From the NCBI RefSeq assembly GCF_014836445.1, contig NZ_JACSQV010000004.1, forward strand, positions 62,001-126,000: 64,000 nucleotides of DNA, written 5' to 3'. Every line of letters begins with the position of its first letter. The stretch's first letter is position 1. Source of the stretch: Cellulomonas avistercoris. GTDB lineage: Bacteria; Actinomycetota; Actinomycetes; Actinomycetales; Cellulomonadaceae. The notes beneath the pieces are model-generated. The model worked only from the letters and a program-made list of their open reading frames with translations, ran no database searches and had not been told where the DNA came from. The position numbers and the translations under genes are program-made. Positions 33,935 through 41,732 of the stretch are shown piece by piece.

Positions 33935-34597
33935 TCAGCCGGTGGGGCGCGCCGGGCGGGACATGGGGTAGATGTGCGGTCCCGCGGGCGCCAGCGGGAC
34001 CACGTCGTGCGCGTCGGTGTAGCCGCGACGCTGGTAGTAGCCGACGTTGGTCTCGTTGGTCGTCTCGAGGTACGACGGGGCGCCCAGCTCGTCGACGTCG
34101 GCGAGGAACCGGCGCAGCAGCACGCTGCCCCGTCCCTCGCGCTGCAGGTCCGGCCGCACGCCGAAGGCCTCGACGTACCAGCTGTCCGCCGGCACGCCGC
34201 GCGACGTCAGCTCGCCGAAGCGGATGATGCCGGGGCTGTGCTCGCGCGTGCAGGTCGCGATGCGGGTGACCCGGCCGGCCTGCCGCAGCCAGCGCCGCAG
34301 CGTCATCGGGTAGGTGCCCGGGGGGTACATGGCCAGGACGCCCGTGACCTCGTCGCCGAGCTTCGTGGCCAGGACCCGCCCGTGGCGCAGGCCGTCGGCG
34401 AGGGTCATCCGGTAGACCTGGGTGAGCTCGCGCTCGCGGCGCGCCGCCACGGGGAAGAGGTGCGCGTAGCCCGGGTCGTCCGCGAGGGCCGCGGCGAGCA
34501 CCGCGGCGGCCTGCACGCGGTCGCGTGGGTCGAGCGGTCCCACCGTGTCGGGCGGGTCGACGCGTGGCGTCCCCGTCGGCCGTCCCCCAGCGTCCAT
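33935..34597 (-). CDS. GNAT-family N-acetyltransferase
   Basis: A 220-residue acetyltransferase. The acetyl-CoA pyrophosphate loop is in FGVRPDLQREGRGSVLLRRF (Q/R-x-x-G-x-G/A), and the C-terminal NVGYYQRRGYTDAH is the usual end of the fold. The first ~25 residues are Pro/Asp-rich. The acceptor is unknown. It is convergent with the LLM gene. Confidence 0.85.
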   Translation of the reverse strand: MDAGGRPTGTPRVDPPDTVGPLDPRDRVQAAAVLAAALADDPGYAHLFPVAARRERELTQVYRMTLADGLRHGRVLATKLGDEVTGVLAMYPPGTYPMTLRRWLRQAGRVTRIATCTREHSPGIIRFGELTSRGVPADSWYVEAFGVRPDLQREGRGSVLLRRFLADVDELGAPSYLETTNETNVGYYQRRGYTDAHDVVPLAPAGPHIYPMSRPARPTG

Positions 34598-34855
34598 GGG
34601 GGCATGTTCACCCGGACGTGCGTCCAGATGCAACCGGTAGCAGCGGAATCGCCCGGTCCGCGCACCGCACCACCCGCTACGGGTGAGCGCGCACGTGTGG
34701 GGAGGACGAGTGAAGATCACCACGGAAGTCCCACGCGGCAGCCCGGCAGGGTGACAGGCTCGGCTCGTCCCCACCTCGTGGCGCCACGACGTCGTGCGTG
34801 CCCGCAGCGCTGAGGTCGACGGCGACGCGGGGGACCAGGACAGGAGGCCACGACG

Positions 34856-36868
34856 GTGGGTACGACGCGAAGGACGGGGTGGGCGCGCGCCCGCCGGTGG
34901 ACGACGACCGGCGTGCTCGCCGCCCTGGCGACCGCGGCCCTGACGGCCTGCAGCCCCGGCGCCCCGGACGCGCGCCCGGCCGCCGAGGCCCTGGCGACCG
35001 CGCTGGAGACCGGCGACTTCACGGCCGTGCCGCTCGCACCGGACGCGCCGTCCGCGCAGGAGCTGAGCACCACCCGGGCGGCCGTCGTCGAGGGCCTGGC
35101 CGAGGCGGCCGCGAGCGTCGAGGTGGGGGACGTGACGCTCGCGGACGACGAGCTGACCGCGACCGCGCCCCTGACCGTCACCTGGGACGTGCCCTGGACG
35201 GACGAGGACTGGACGTACACCGCGACCGCGCAGCTGGTGCGCGACGAGCAGGACGACGAGCAGCCGTGGCGCGCGCGCTGGGCGCTGCCGCTGCTCGCAC
35301 CCGACCTCACCGCGGACGAGCGCCTGACCGTCTCCCGGCGGGCGGCCGAGCGCGGTGCCGTGCTCGGCCAGGGGGACGTCCCGCTCGTCGAGAAGCGACC
35401 CGTGTCCCGCATCGGCGTCGACAAGCAGCAGGCCGCCGCGGGCCAGGTCGACACCGACGCCGCGGCCCGGGCCCTCGCGGGCGCCCTGGGCACGGACCCG
35501 GAGGCGTACGCGCAGAAGGTCGCGGCCGCCGGCCCCCAGGCGTTCGTCGAGGCCATCGTCGTGCGGTCCGGCGACGCCGGGTACGACGTGGCGGCGCTCG
35601 ACGCGCTGCCGGGCGTCGGCGTCATCCCGGACGAGCTGCCGCTGGCGCTGACCCGCACGTTCGCACGCGCGATCCTCGGGACCGTCGGTGACGCGACCGC
35701 GGAGATCGTCGAGGCCTCGCAGGGCGCCGTCGCCGTGGGGGACCGGGCCGGGCTCTCGGGCCTGCAGCGGCAGTACGACGCGCAGCTGCGCGGCACCCCG
35801 GGCGTCGTCGTGTCCGCCGAGGCGCAGGAGACGGGTGCCGAGCGCGTGCTGCTCGACGTCCCGCCGGTCGCGGGCGAGCCGCTGCGCACGACCCTCGACC
35901 CGGTGCTGCAGCAGCGCGCCGAGCAGGTGCTCGCGGGCGTCGTGCCGGCGTCCGCGGTCGTCGCGCTGCGTCCGTCGACGGGTGAGGTGCTCGCCGCCGC
36001 GAGCGGGCCGGGCAGCGAGGGCCTGTCGACCGCGACCGTCGGCCAGTACGCGCCGGGGTCGACGTTCAAGGTGGTCAGCGCGCTCGCGTACCTGCGCGGC
36101 GGGCTGACGCCGGACTCGACCGTGAGCTGCCTGCCGTCGATCACGGTCGACGGCCGCACGTTCCAGAACTTCCCCGGCTACCCGGCCGCGGCCCTCGGTG
36201 ACGTGCCGTTCCGGACGGCGTTCGCGAACTCGTGCAACACGGCGTTCATCGGCGCCCGCGACCTCGCGGGCGACGGCGCGCTGCTCGCCGCGGCGCGTTC
36301 GCTCGGCCTGGAGCCGGCGGTCGACCTCGGGTTCCCGGCTTTCCTCGGGACCGTGCCGGACGACGCGACGTCGACCGCGCACGCGGCGTCGGTGATCGGG
36401 CAGGGCGAGGTGCTCGCCTCGCCGCTCGGCATGGCGACGGTCGCCGCGTCGGTGGGCGCCTCCCGCACGGTCGTCCCGTACCTGGTGACCCCCGCGGCCG
36501 AGGCGGGCACGGACGACGCGGCGGCGACGGACGACGCGACGGAGGAGACGGACGGGGCGACGGACGACGCGACGGACGGCGAGGACCTGCCGCCCGCGGC
36601 GCCGCTCACGGCCGAGGAGGCCGCGGCCCTGCAGGCGATGATGCGGGCCGTCGTCACGGAGGGCGGGGCCGGGTTCCTGTCCGACGTGCCGGGCGAGCCC
36701 GTGCTCGCCAAGACGGGCACCGCGCAGTTCGGCCAGGACGCGGACCTGCGCAACCACGCCTGGATGATCGCCGTGCAGGGGGACCTGGCGGTCGCGCTGT
36801 TCGTCGGCGAGGGGGACTACGGTTCGACGACGGCCGGTCCGCTGCTCGAGGCGTTCCTGGCCGGTTGA
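34856..36868 (+). CDS. Class B penicillin-binding protein (MecA_N/transpeptidase)
   Basis: A 670-residue peptidoglycan transpeptidase exported as a lipoprotein (lipobox LTAC, Cys32). An NTF2-like MecA_N domain covers about 38-150 and a dimerisation domain about 160-320. The transpeptidase domain has STFK (active Ser near 402), SCN (near 459) and KTG (near 620). An acidic Asp/Thr-rich insert (TDDAAATDDATEETDGATDD) lies just before the last subdomain. The GTG start has AGGAGG. Such D,D-transpeptidases with MecA_N are usually tolerant, non-essential PBPs. Confidence 0.9.
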   Translation: MGTTRRTGWARARRWTTTGVLAALATAALTACSPGAPDARPAAEALATALETGDFTAVPLAPDAPSAQELSTTRAAVVEGLAEAAASVEVGDVTLADDELTATAPLTVTWDVPWTDEDWTYTATAQLVRDEQDDEQPWRARWALPLLAPDLTADERLTVSRRAAERGAVLGQGDVPLVEKRPVSRIGVDKQQAAAGQVDTDAAARALAGALGTDPEAYAQKVAAAGPQAFVEAIVVRSGDAGYDVAALDALPGVGVIPDELPLALTRTFARAILGTVGDATAEIVEASQGAVAVGDRAGLSGLQRQYDAQLRGTPGVVVSAEAQETGAERVLLDVPPVAGEPLRTTLDPVLQQRAEQVLAGVVPASAVVALRPSTGEVLAAASGPGSEGLSTATVGQYAPGSTFKVVSALAYLRGGLTPDSTVSCLPSITVDGRTFQNFPGYPAAALGDVPFRTAFANSCNTAFIGARDLAGDGALLAAARSLGLEPAVDLGFPAFLGTVPDDATSTAHAASVIGQGEVLASPLGMATVAASVGASRTVVPYLVTPAAEAGTDDAAATDDATEETDGATDDATDGEDLPPAAPLTAEEAAALQAMMRAVVTEGGAGFLSDVPGEPVLAKTGTAQFGQDADLRNHAWMIAVQGDLAVALFVGEGDYGSTTAGPLLEAFLAG

Positions 36869-36911
36869 GCCAGGGACTGCGCCCGCAGGACGACGACGTC
36901 AGGAGCGACGC

Positions 36912-37889
36912 ATGACCGCACGCCACGTGCCGGGAGGACCGGGCTGGATGCGCCCGTTGCCCGGGACGGGCCTGACCGTCAGCGCGCTCGCGCTCGGCGG
37001 CAGCCCGCTGGGGAGCATGCCGGAGAACTACGGGCACGACGTGTCGCCCGAGCGCGGCATCGACACCGTGCGGGCCGTGCTCGGCAGCGACATCCGGTTC
37101 GTCGACACGTCCAACGGCTACTCGGGCGGCGAGAGCGAGCGCCGCATCGGTGCGGCCCTCACCGCGGCGGGGGGCGTCCCGCCGGGCTACGTCATCGCCA
37201 CCAAGGTCGACCCGGAGGGCGCCGACTACTCGGGTGAGCGCGTGCGGCGTTCGGTCCTCGAGTCGCGCGCCCGCCTGGGGCTGGACCACCTGCCGCTCGT
37301 GCACCTGCACGACCCGGAGTTCCACGAGTTCGACGACATCACCGGCCCCGACGGTGCGGTCGAGGCGCTGGTCGAGCTGCGCGAGTCCGGCGCGGTCGGT
37401 GCCATCGGGCTCGCGGGCGGGCGCGTGCAGGAGATGGCGCGCTACCTCGCGCTCGGCGTGTTCGACGTGCTCCTCGTGCACAACCGCTGGACCCTCGTCG
37501 ACCGGTCCGCCGGTGCGCTCATCACCGAGGCCCGCGCGCAGGGCATGGGCGTGCTCAACGCCGCCGTGTACGGCGGCGGGATCCTGGCGCGCGGGCCGGG
37601 TGCCCCCGCGACCTACGGGTACCGTCCCGCGCCGCCGCAGCTCCTCGAGGCGGTGGGGGCGATGCGCCGCGTCTGCGCGGAGCACGGCACCGACCTGACG
37701 ACCGCCGCGCTGCAGTTCTCGCTGCGCGACGAGCAGGTCGCGTCGACCGTCGTCGGCATGTCGCGTCCCGAGCGCGTCGCCCAGACGCTCGCCGCCGCGG
37801 CCGCGGACCTGCCCGACGAGCTGTTCGACGAGCTCGAGACCCTCGTGCCGCCGTCCGGCACCTGGCTCGACGCGCCGTTCGACACCTGA
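36912..37889 (+). CDS. Aldo/keto reductase (aldose dehydrogenase-like)
   Basis: A 325-residue (beta/alpha)8 NAD(P)H enzyme. The tetrad is visible as DTSNGY (Asp/Tyr), ATKVD (Lys) and VHLHD (His). LALGGSPLGSM and VVGMSRPERV are the N- and C-terminal hallmarks. It is closest in type to D-threo-aldose/L-fucose 1-dehydrogenases. AGGAGCGACGC precedes the ATG, 43 bases after the PBP stop. The substrate is inferred only from family. Confidence 0.86.
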   Translation: MTARHVPGGPGWMRPLPGTGLTVSALALGGSPLGSMPENYGHDVSPERGIDTVRAVLGSDIRFVDTSNGYSGGESERRIGAALTAAGGVPPGYVIATKVDPEGADYSGERVRRSVLESRARLGLDHLPLVHLHDPEFHEFDDITGPDGAVEALVELRESGAVGAIGLAGGRVQEMARYLALGVFDVLLVHNRWTLVDRSAGALITEARAQGMGVLNAAVYGGGILARGPGAPATYGYRPAPPQLLEAVGAMRRVCAEHGTDLTTAALQFSLRDEQVASTVVGMSRPERVAQTLAAAAADLPDELFDELETLVPPSGTWLDAPFDT

Positions 37890-37992
37890 CCTCGCGTCAC
37901 CCGCGCGCCCCGTCGGCCGGTGCCGGACGCGTGTCGACTACCCTCACCGAGGACGTGGACGCGCGCACCGCGCGTCGGGGACGGAGCACGGC

Positions 37993-40308
37993 ATGACCGA
38001 CGGGGGCAGCGGGGCGACCGCCCGGCCGGGGCCCGCCGCACCCACGGGCGGGGCGTCGACGGTCGACCTCGACACGTGCGCGGACGAGCCGATCCGGGTC
38101 CCCGGGTCGGTGCAGCCGCACGGCGTGCTGCTCGCGGTCTCCGAGCCGGACCTGGTGGTGCGTCAGGTGTCGGCCAACCTCGCGGACCTGACGGGCGTTG
38201 CGGTGGCGGACGCCGTCGGCGTGCCCCTGGCGGACGTCGTCGGCACCGCCGCGGCCGACGCGCTGCGTGCGCACGTGCGCACGTTCGGCGACCTGCGGGC
38301 CCGCAACCCGGTGTCCGTCGAGCTGCCCGGGCGGGACCACCCGGTGGTCGCGGACGCGATCCTGCACCGGGTGGCCACCGGCGGACGGCCCCTGCTGGTC
38401 GTCGAGCTGGAGGCGGCGGACGGCCCTCGCCCCTTCTCGTTCCCTAACACCTACCAGGCCGTGCGCGGTGCGCTCGAGCGGCTCAACCGCGCGGGCACGC
38501 TCGAGCAGCTCTACGACGTCGCCGCGCAGGAGGTCCGCACCCTGACGGGCTTCGACCGCGTGATGGTCTACCGGTTCGACGCCGAGCACAACGGTGAGGT
38601 CGTCGCCGAGGCCCGCCGCGCGGACCTCAACGCGTTCCTCGGGCTGCACTACCCGGCCTCGGACATCCCGGCGCAGGCACGCGCGCTGTACGAGACCAAC
38701 TGGGTGCGGCTCATCGCCGACGTCGCCTACACGCCGGCGCCCCTGGTCCCCGTGGTCGACGAGCTGTCCGGCCAGCCGCTGGACCTCACGCACGCGGTGC
38801 TGCGCAGCGTCTCGCCCATGCACCTGGAGTACCTCGGCAACATGGGCGTGCGGGCGTCGATGTCGATCTCGCTGCTGCGCGACGGCCGCCTGTGGGGTCT
38901 CATCGCGTGCCACCACTACTCGGGTGCGCACGCGGTGCCGTACGGCGTGCGCGCGGCGGCGGAGTTCCTCGGGTCGGCGCTGTCGCTGCGGCTCGTCGCG
39001 CGCGCGCAGGACCGCGAGCTCGAGCGCGAGCTCGCCGCGCAGGCCGAGATCGCGGACGTCCTGCGGGTCGCGCGCGACCCCGACCGCGGCCTGGCCGAGG
39101 CGCTCGCGGCGGACCACCCCGGGCTCCTGGGGGTCGTCCCGGCGCACGGCCTGGTCGTCGTGGCCGACGGCCGGACGGCCACGGCGGGCGACGTGCCCGG
39201 CGACGTCGACGCGCTGCGCGCCTGGGTGCAGGAGCAGCCCGAGCCCGTGACCGTCCGCACGGCCCTGGGCGTGAGCGACCCGGCGCTGGCGGCGGCCCTG
39301 CCCGACGTCGCGGGCCTCCTGGCAGTCCGGCTGCCCGACGACCAGCTGGTCGTCTGGCTGCGCCACGAGCACGTGCGGGACATCTACTGGGGCGGCGACC
39401 CGCACAACAAGGCGATCGCGCGTCGCGAGGGTGACGACGTCCGGCTGAGCCCGCGCAAGTCCTTCGACCGGTGGCGCGAGGAGGTGCGCGGGCGGTGCGA
39501 GCCGTGGGCGCCCGAGCACGTGCGCGCCGTCGAGGACCTGCGCAGCCGCCTGCTCGAGGTCATCATCGTGCGCAACCGCTGGCAGATGGCCGCGGCGCAC
39601 GCCGTGCAGCTCTCGCTGCTGCCGCGTGACCTGCCGACGGTCCCGGGCTGGGCGCTGCAGGCGCGCTACGTGCCGGCGGCCGGCGGGCGGGTCGGCGGCG
39701 ACTGGTACGACGCGCTCGAGCTCCCGGACGGGCGGTTCGCGGTCGCGGTCGGTGACGTCGCGGGGCACGGGCTGGGTGCGGCCGCCGCCATGGGGCAGCT
39801 GCGCAACGCCCTGCGCGCGTACCTCATGCGCTGCGCGGACGTGCGCGAGGCGCTGGTCGACCTCGACGAGCTCGCGCGCCGCACGATGCCGGAGGACATG
39901 GCCACGGTCGTCGTGGTCGTCGTCGACCCCCTGACGGGCGACGCGAGCGTGGGCGCCGCCGGGCACCCCCGCCCGCTGCTGCTGCGGGCCGACGGCGACG
40001 CCACGCTCCTGCCGCTGCGGGTGGACCGGCCCGTGGGCGTGGGGTCGGGCGACCCGCAGGTCGTGGACCTGCACCTGGAGCCGGGCGGTGGGATCGTGCT
40101 CTACAGCGACGGCCTGGTGGACTCGCGCACGACGGCGCTCGCGGCCGGCATCGAGCGGTTGATGCAGCACTTCGACCGCCCGGACCCCACCGTGCCGGTG
40201 GACATCGACGAGGTCGTCGCGGACTGCTCCGACCCGGACTCGAAGGACGACATGACGCTGCTGCTGCTGTGCCGGGACGTCGACCTGCCCGCGGGGGCCC
40301 GACCGTGA
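37993..40308 (+). CDS. Bacteriophytochrome fused to SpoIIE/PP2C phosphatase
   Basis: A 771-residue photosensor. The bilin-binding cysteine is C29 in DTCADEPI, the PAS start is GSVQPHG, and the GAF domain carries HYPASDIP and MRASMSISLL with the chromophore-contact histidines (LWGLIACHHYS). A PHY domain follows (to about 530). Instead of a histidine kinase the output is a SpoIIE-type serine phosphatase (about 545-765; GGRVGGDWYDAL, VGDVAGHGLGAAAAMGQL, SKDDMTLLLL). It should dephosphorylate an anti-anti-sigma factor under red/far-red control (inference). No heme oxygenase gene for biliverdin is in the window. Confidence 0.92.
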   Translation: MTDGGSGATARPGPAAPTGGASTVDLDTCADEPIRVPGSVQPHGVLLAVSEPDLVVRQVSANLADLTGVAVADAVGVPLADVVGTAAADALRAHVRTFGDLRARNPVSVELPGRDHPVVADAILHRVATGGRPLLVVELEAADGPRPFSFPNTYQAVRGALERLNRAGTLEQLYDVAAQEVRTLTGFDRVMVYRFDAEHNGEVVAEARRADLNAFLGLHYPASDIPAQARALYETNWVRLIADVAYTPAPLVPVVDELSGQPLDLTHAVLRSVSPMHLEYLGNMGVRASMSISLLRDGRLWGLIACHHYSGAHAVPYGVRAAAEFLGSALSLRLVARAQDRELERELAAQAEIADVLRVARDPDRGLAEALAADHPGLLGVVPAHGLVVVADGRTATAGDVPGDVDALRAWVQEQPEPVTVRTALGVSDPALAAALPDVAGLLAVRLPDDQLVVWLRHEHVRDIYWGGDPHNKAIARREGDDVRLSPRKSFDRWREEVRGRCEPWAPEHVRAVEDLRSRLLEVIIVRNRWQMAAAHAVQLSLLPRDLPTVPGWALQARYVPAAGGRVGGDWYDALELPDGRFAVAVGDVAGHGLGAAAAMGQLRNALRAYLMRCADVREALVDLDELARRTMPEDMATVVVVVVDPLTGDASVGAAGHPRPLLLRADGDATLLPLRVDRPVGVGSGDPQVVDLHLEPGGGIVLYSDGLVDSRTTALAAGIERLMQHFDRPDPTVPVDIDEVVADCSDPDSKDDMTLLLLCRDVDLPAGARP

Positions 40309-40904
40309 GCCTGCGGCGGGCCGCGGCCCGCGGGTTCTGGCGGGTCAGCCGGTGGACGCTGCGCACCGAGCGGGTCCCGCGCGACGGCACGGGCATCATC
40401 ATCGGCGCCCCGCACACGTCGAACTGGGACTTCGTGATCATGTTGGCGATCGCGTGGGAGGCGGGGCTGCCGTTCCGGTGGCTCGGCAAGCACACGCTGT
40501 TCCAGGGGCCGGCGGGGCCGCTGATGCGTGCCCTGGGCGGCATCCCGGTGGACCGTCGCGACCCCGCGGGCCTCGTCGACGACCTCGTGGCGCGCATGGC
40601 CGCGGGCGAGCGCTTCTACCTCGTCGTGACCCCGGAGGGCTCGCGCTCGGGCTCGGGGTGGAAGTCGGGCTTCTACCGCATCGCGCGGGCGGCGGGCCTG
40701 ACGGTCACGCTCGGCTACGTGGACCGCACGACGATGACCGCGGGTCTGGGCCCCACGCTCACGCTGACCGGCGACGTGCGCGCGGACATGGACGCGGTGC
40801 GCGCGTTCTACGCCGACAAGTCCGGCTTCGTGCCCGCGCGGCGCACCGAGCCGCGGCTGCGGGACGAGGCCGCTCCGGATGCGGACCCGGCGGACCCGGC
40901 CTAG
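40305..40904 (+). CDS. 1-acyl-glycerol-3-phosphate acyltransferase-like protein
   Basis: A 199-residue PlsC-family enzyme. Block I is APHTSNWDFV (HX4D), with the glycine/lysine region RWLGKHTLF, GGIPVDRR and block III VTPEGSRS. It transfers an acyl chain to lysophosphatidate or a related lipid. The GTG overlaps the phytochrome stop (GTGA), so the two are co-translated; why is unclear. It is shorter than canonical PlsC and lacks a membrane helix. Confidence 0.84.
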   Translation: MSLRRAAARGFWRVSRWTLRTERVPRDGTGIIIGAPHTSNWDFVIMLAIAWEAGLPFRWLGKHTLFQGPAGPLMRALGGIPVDRRDPAGLVDDLVARMAAGERFYLVVTPEGSRSGSGWKSGFYRIARAAGLTVTLGYVDRTTMTAGLGPTLTLTGDVRADMDAVRAFYADKSGFVPARRTEPRLRDEAAPDADPADPA

Positions 40905-40937
40905 CGTCTCTCCCTGTCACCGACGAAGGGAAATCCC

Positions 40938-41108
40938 ATGGGTCTGGACGACAAGATCAAGAACTCCGCGCAGGAGACCAGCGGCAAGGCCAAGGAAGCC
41001 CTCGGCAAGGCCACGGGCGACGAGGAGCGCGAGGCGGAGGGCAAGGCCGACCAGTCCTCGGCCAACCTCAAGCAGGCCGGCGAGAACGTCAAGGACGCCT
41101 TCCGCTGA
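40938..41108 (+). CDS. CsbD-family stress protein
   Basis: A 56-residue very hydrophilic helical protein (MGLDDKIKNSAQETSGKAKE, EEREAEGKADQSSANLKQAG). CsbD-like proteins are induced by general stress and sigma-B in Bacillus; the biochemical role is unknown. AAGGGAAAT precedes the ATG. A strong terminator follows at 41151. It sits next to the light/SpoIIE gene, consistent with a stress theme. Confidence 0.9.
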   Translation: MGLDDKIKNSAQETSGKAKEALGKATGDEEREAEGKADQSSANLKQAGENVKDAFR

Positions 41109-41150
41109 CCTGTCCTGCCGCACGTCGCAGGAGTGCCGACGGCACCTCGG

Positions 41151-41184
41151 GACGCCCCCGCACCGACCACGGTGCGGGGGCGTC
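41151..41184 (+). terminator. 14-bp perfect hairpin after csbD
   Basis: GACGCCCCCGCACC (41151-41164) pairs perfectly with GGTGCGGGGGCGTC (41171-41184) across a six-base loop. It is the end of the csbD transcript and isolates the riboswitch unit downstream. Confidence 0.8.
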
Positions 41185-41296
41185 CTGCTGCGCGGGGGGC
41201 GTGCGCTCACCCGAACGGGCGCGCCGCAGGGCGTGGCGGCGCGCGACACGCCCGTCGGGAGGGTTCTGCGTACCCGCCGACCGGGTGAATTGGGCT

Positions 41297-41324
41297 CCTG
41301 TCCAGGACAGGTGACCCGGATCAC
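41297..41324. promoter_or_regulatory. Palindrome and CRP-like site upstream of the riboswitch
   Basis: CCTGTCC-A-GGACAGG (41297-41311) abuts GTGA-CCCGGA-TCAC (41311-41324), which fits the CRP/GlxR consensus GTGA-N6-TCAC. A -10-like TCTAAT follows at 41346-41351. The latter two probably form the promoter of the riboswitch transcript. Confidence 0.5.
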
Positions 41325-41361
41325 TTCCGTTCCAGGTGAGAGCCGTCTAATGTCTGACTTG

Positions 41362-41440
41362 TCAGCGAAACGGCAAACCCTCCGCAAGGGGGGGACGCAA
41401 AGCCACGGGACCCACGAGGTCAGCCGGGCTACCGAACGAA
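41362..41440 (+). ncRNA. Cyclic di-GMP-I riboswitch (GEMM-I)
   Basis: The core matches the class: a first stem closed by a GCAA tetraloop (CCTCCGCAAGGGGGG), then the invariant GGGACGCAAAGCC (41392-41404), a second stem with receptor, and GCCGGGCTACCGA (41422-41434). Beyond it CGAAC (41433-41437) can pair with GTTCG (41444-41448), trapping the GAAGGGG ribosome site in the loop. That arm overlaps the 3-prime side of the aptamer, so ligand binding probably exposes the site and switches translation on (inference). Confidence 0.88.
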
Positions 41441-41450
41441 GGGGTTCGTC

Positions 41451-41588
41451 ATGGACCAGCGCAACTCGGCCGCAGAGCCGCACGAGGTTCGCCCTCAGGT
41501 CATCCCGCTCGGACGTTGGGCAGCGATCGCCGCCCGCCTCGAGGCCTCGGTGATGGTCCCCGCGCAGCGCGACGCGCTCGCCGCCTGA
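41451..41588 (+). CDS. Riboswitch-controlled small protein, 45 residues
   Basis: The only gene between the c-di-GMP riboswitch and its terminator. The product is MDQRNSAAEPHEVRPQVIPL followed by GRWAAIAARLEASVMVPAQR and DALAA. The polar N-terminus precedes an amphipathic helix with small hydrophobic residues, so it might sit at the membrane surface or bind a partner. No family is recognised and there is no signal peptide. It is inferred to be translated because of the leader architecture and the GAAGGGG site. Confidence 0.6.
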   Translation: MDQRNSAAEPHEVRPQVIPLGRWAAIAARLEASVMVPAQRDALAA

Positions 41589-41662
41589 ACCACCCGTCCC
41601 ACCTCTCCGGCGCATCCTCGTCGGTCCGTCGCGGCGTCGCGACGGCCGGCACCGACGCACGG

Positions 41663-41697
41663 CACGGCCCCCGCCACCCCCCGGTGCGGGGGCCGTG
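41663..41697 (+). terminator. 12-bp perfect hairpin after the riboswitch gene
   Basis: CACGGCCCCCGC (41663-41674) pairs with GCGGGGGCCGTG (41686-41697). It closes the riboswitch transcript and may serve the convergent flippase gene too. Confidence 0.75.
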
Positions 41698-41732
41698 GTG
41701 CGCGCGGGGTCGCCCCACGTCGCGCGGGTCGG

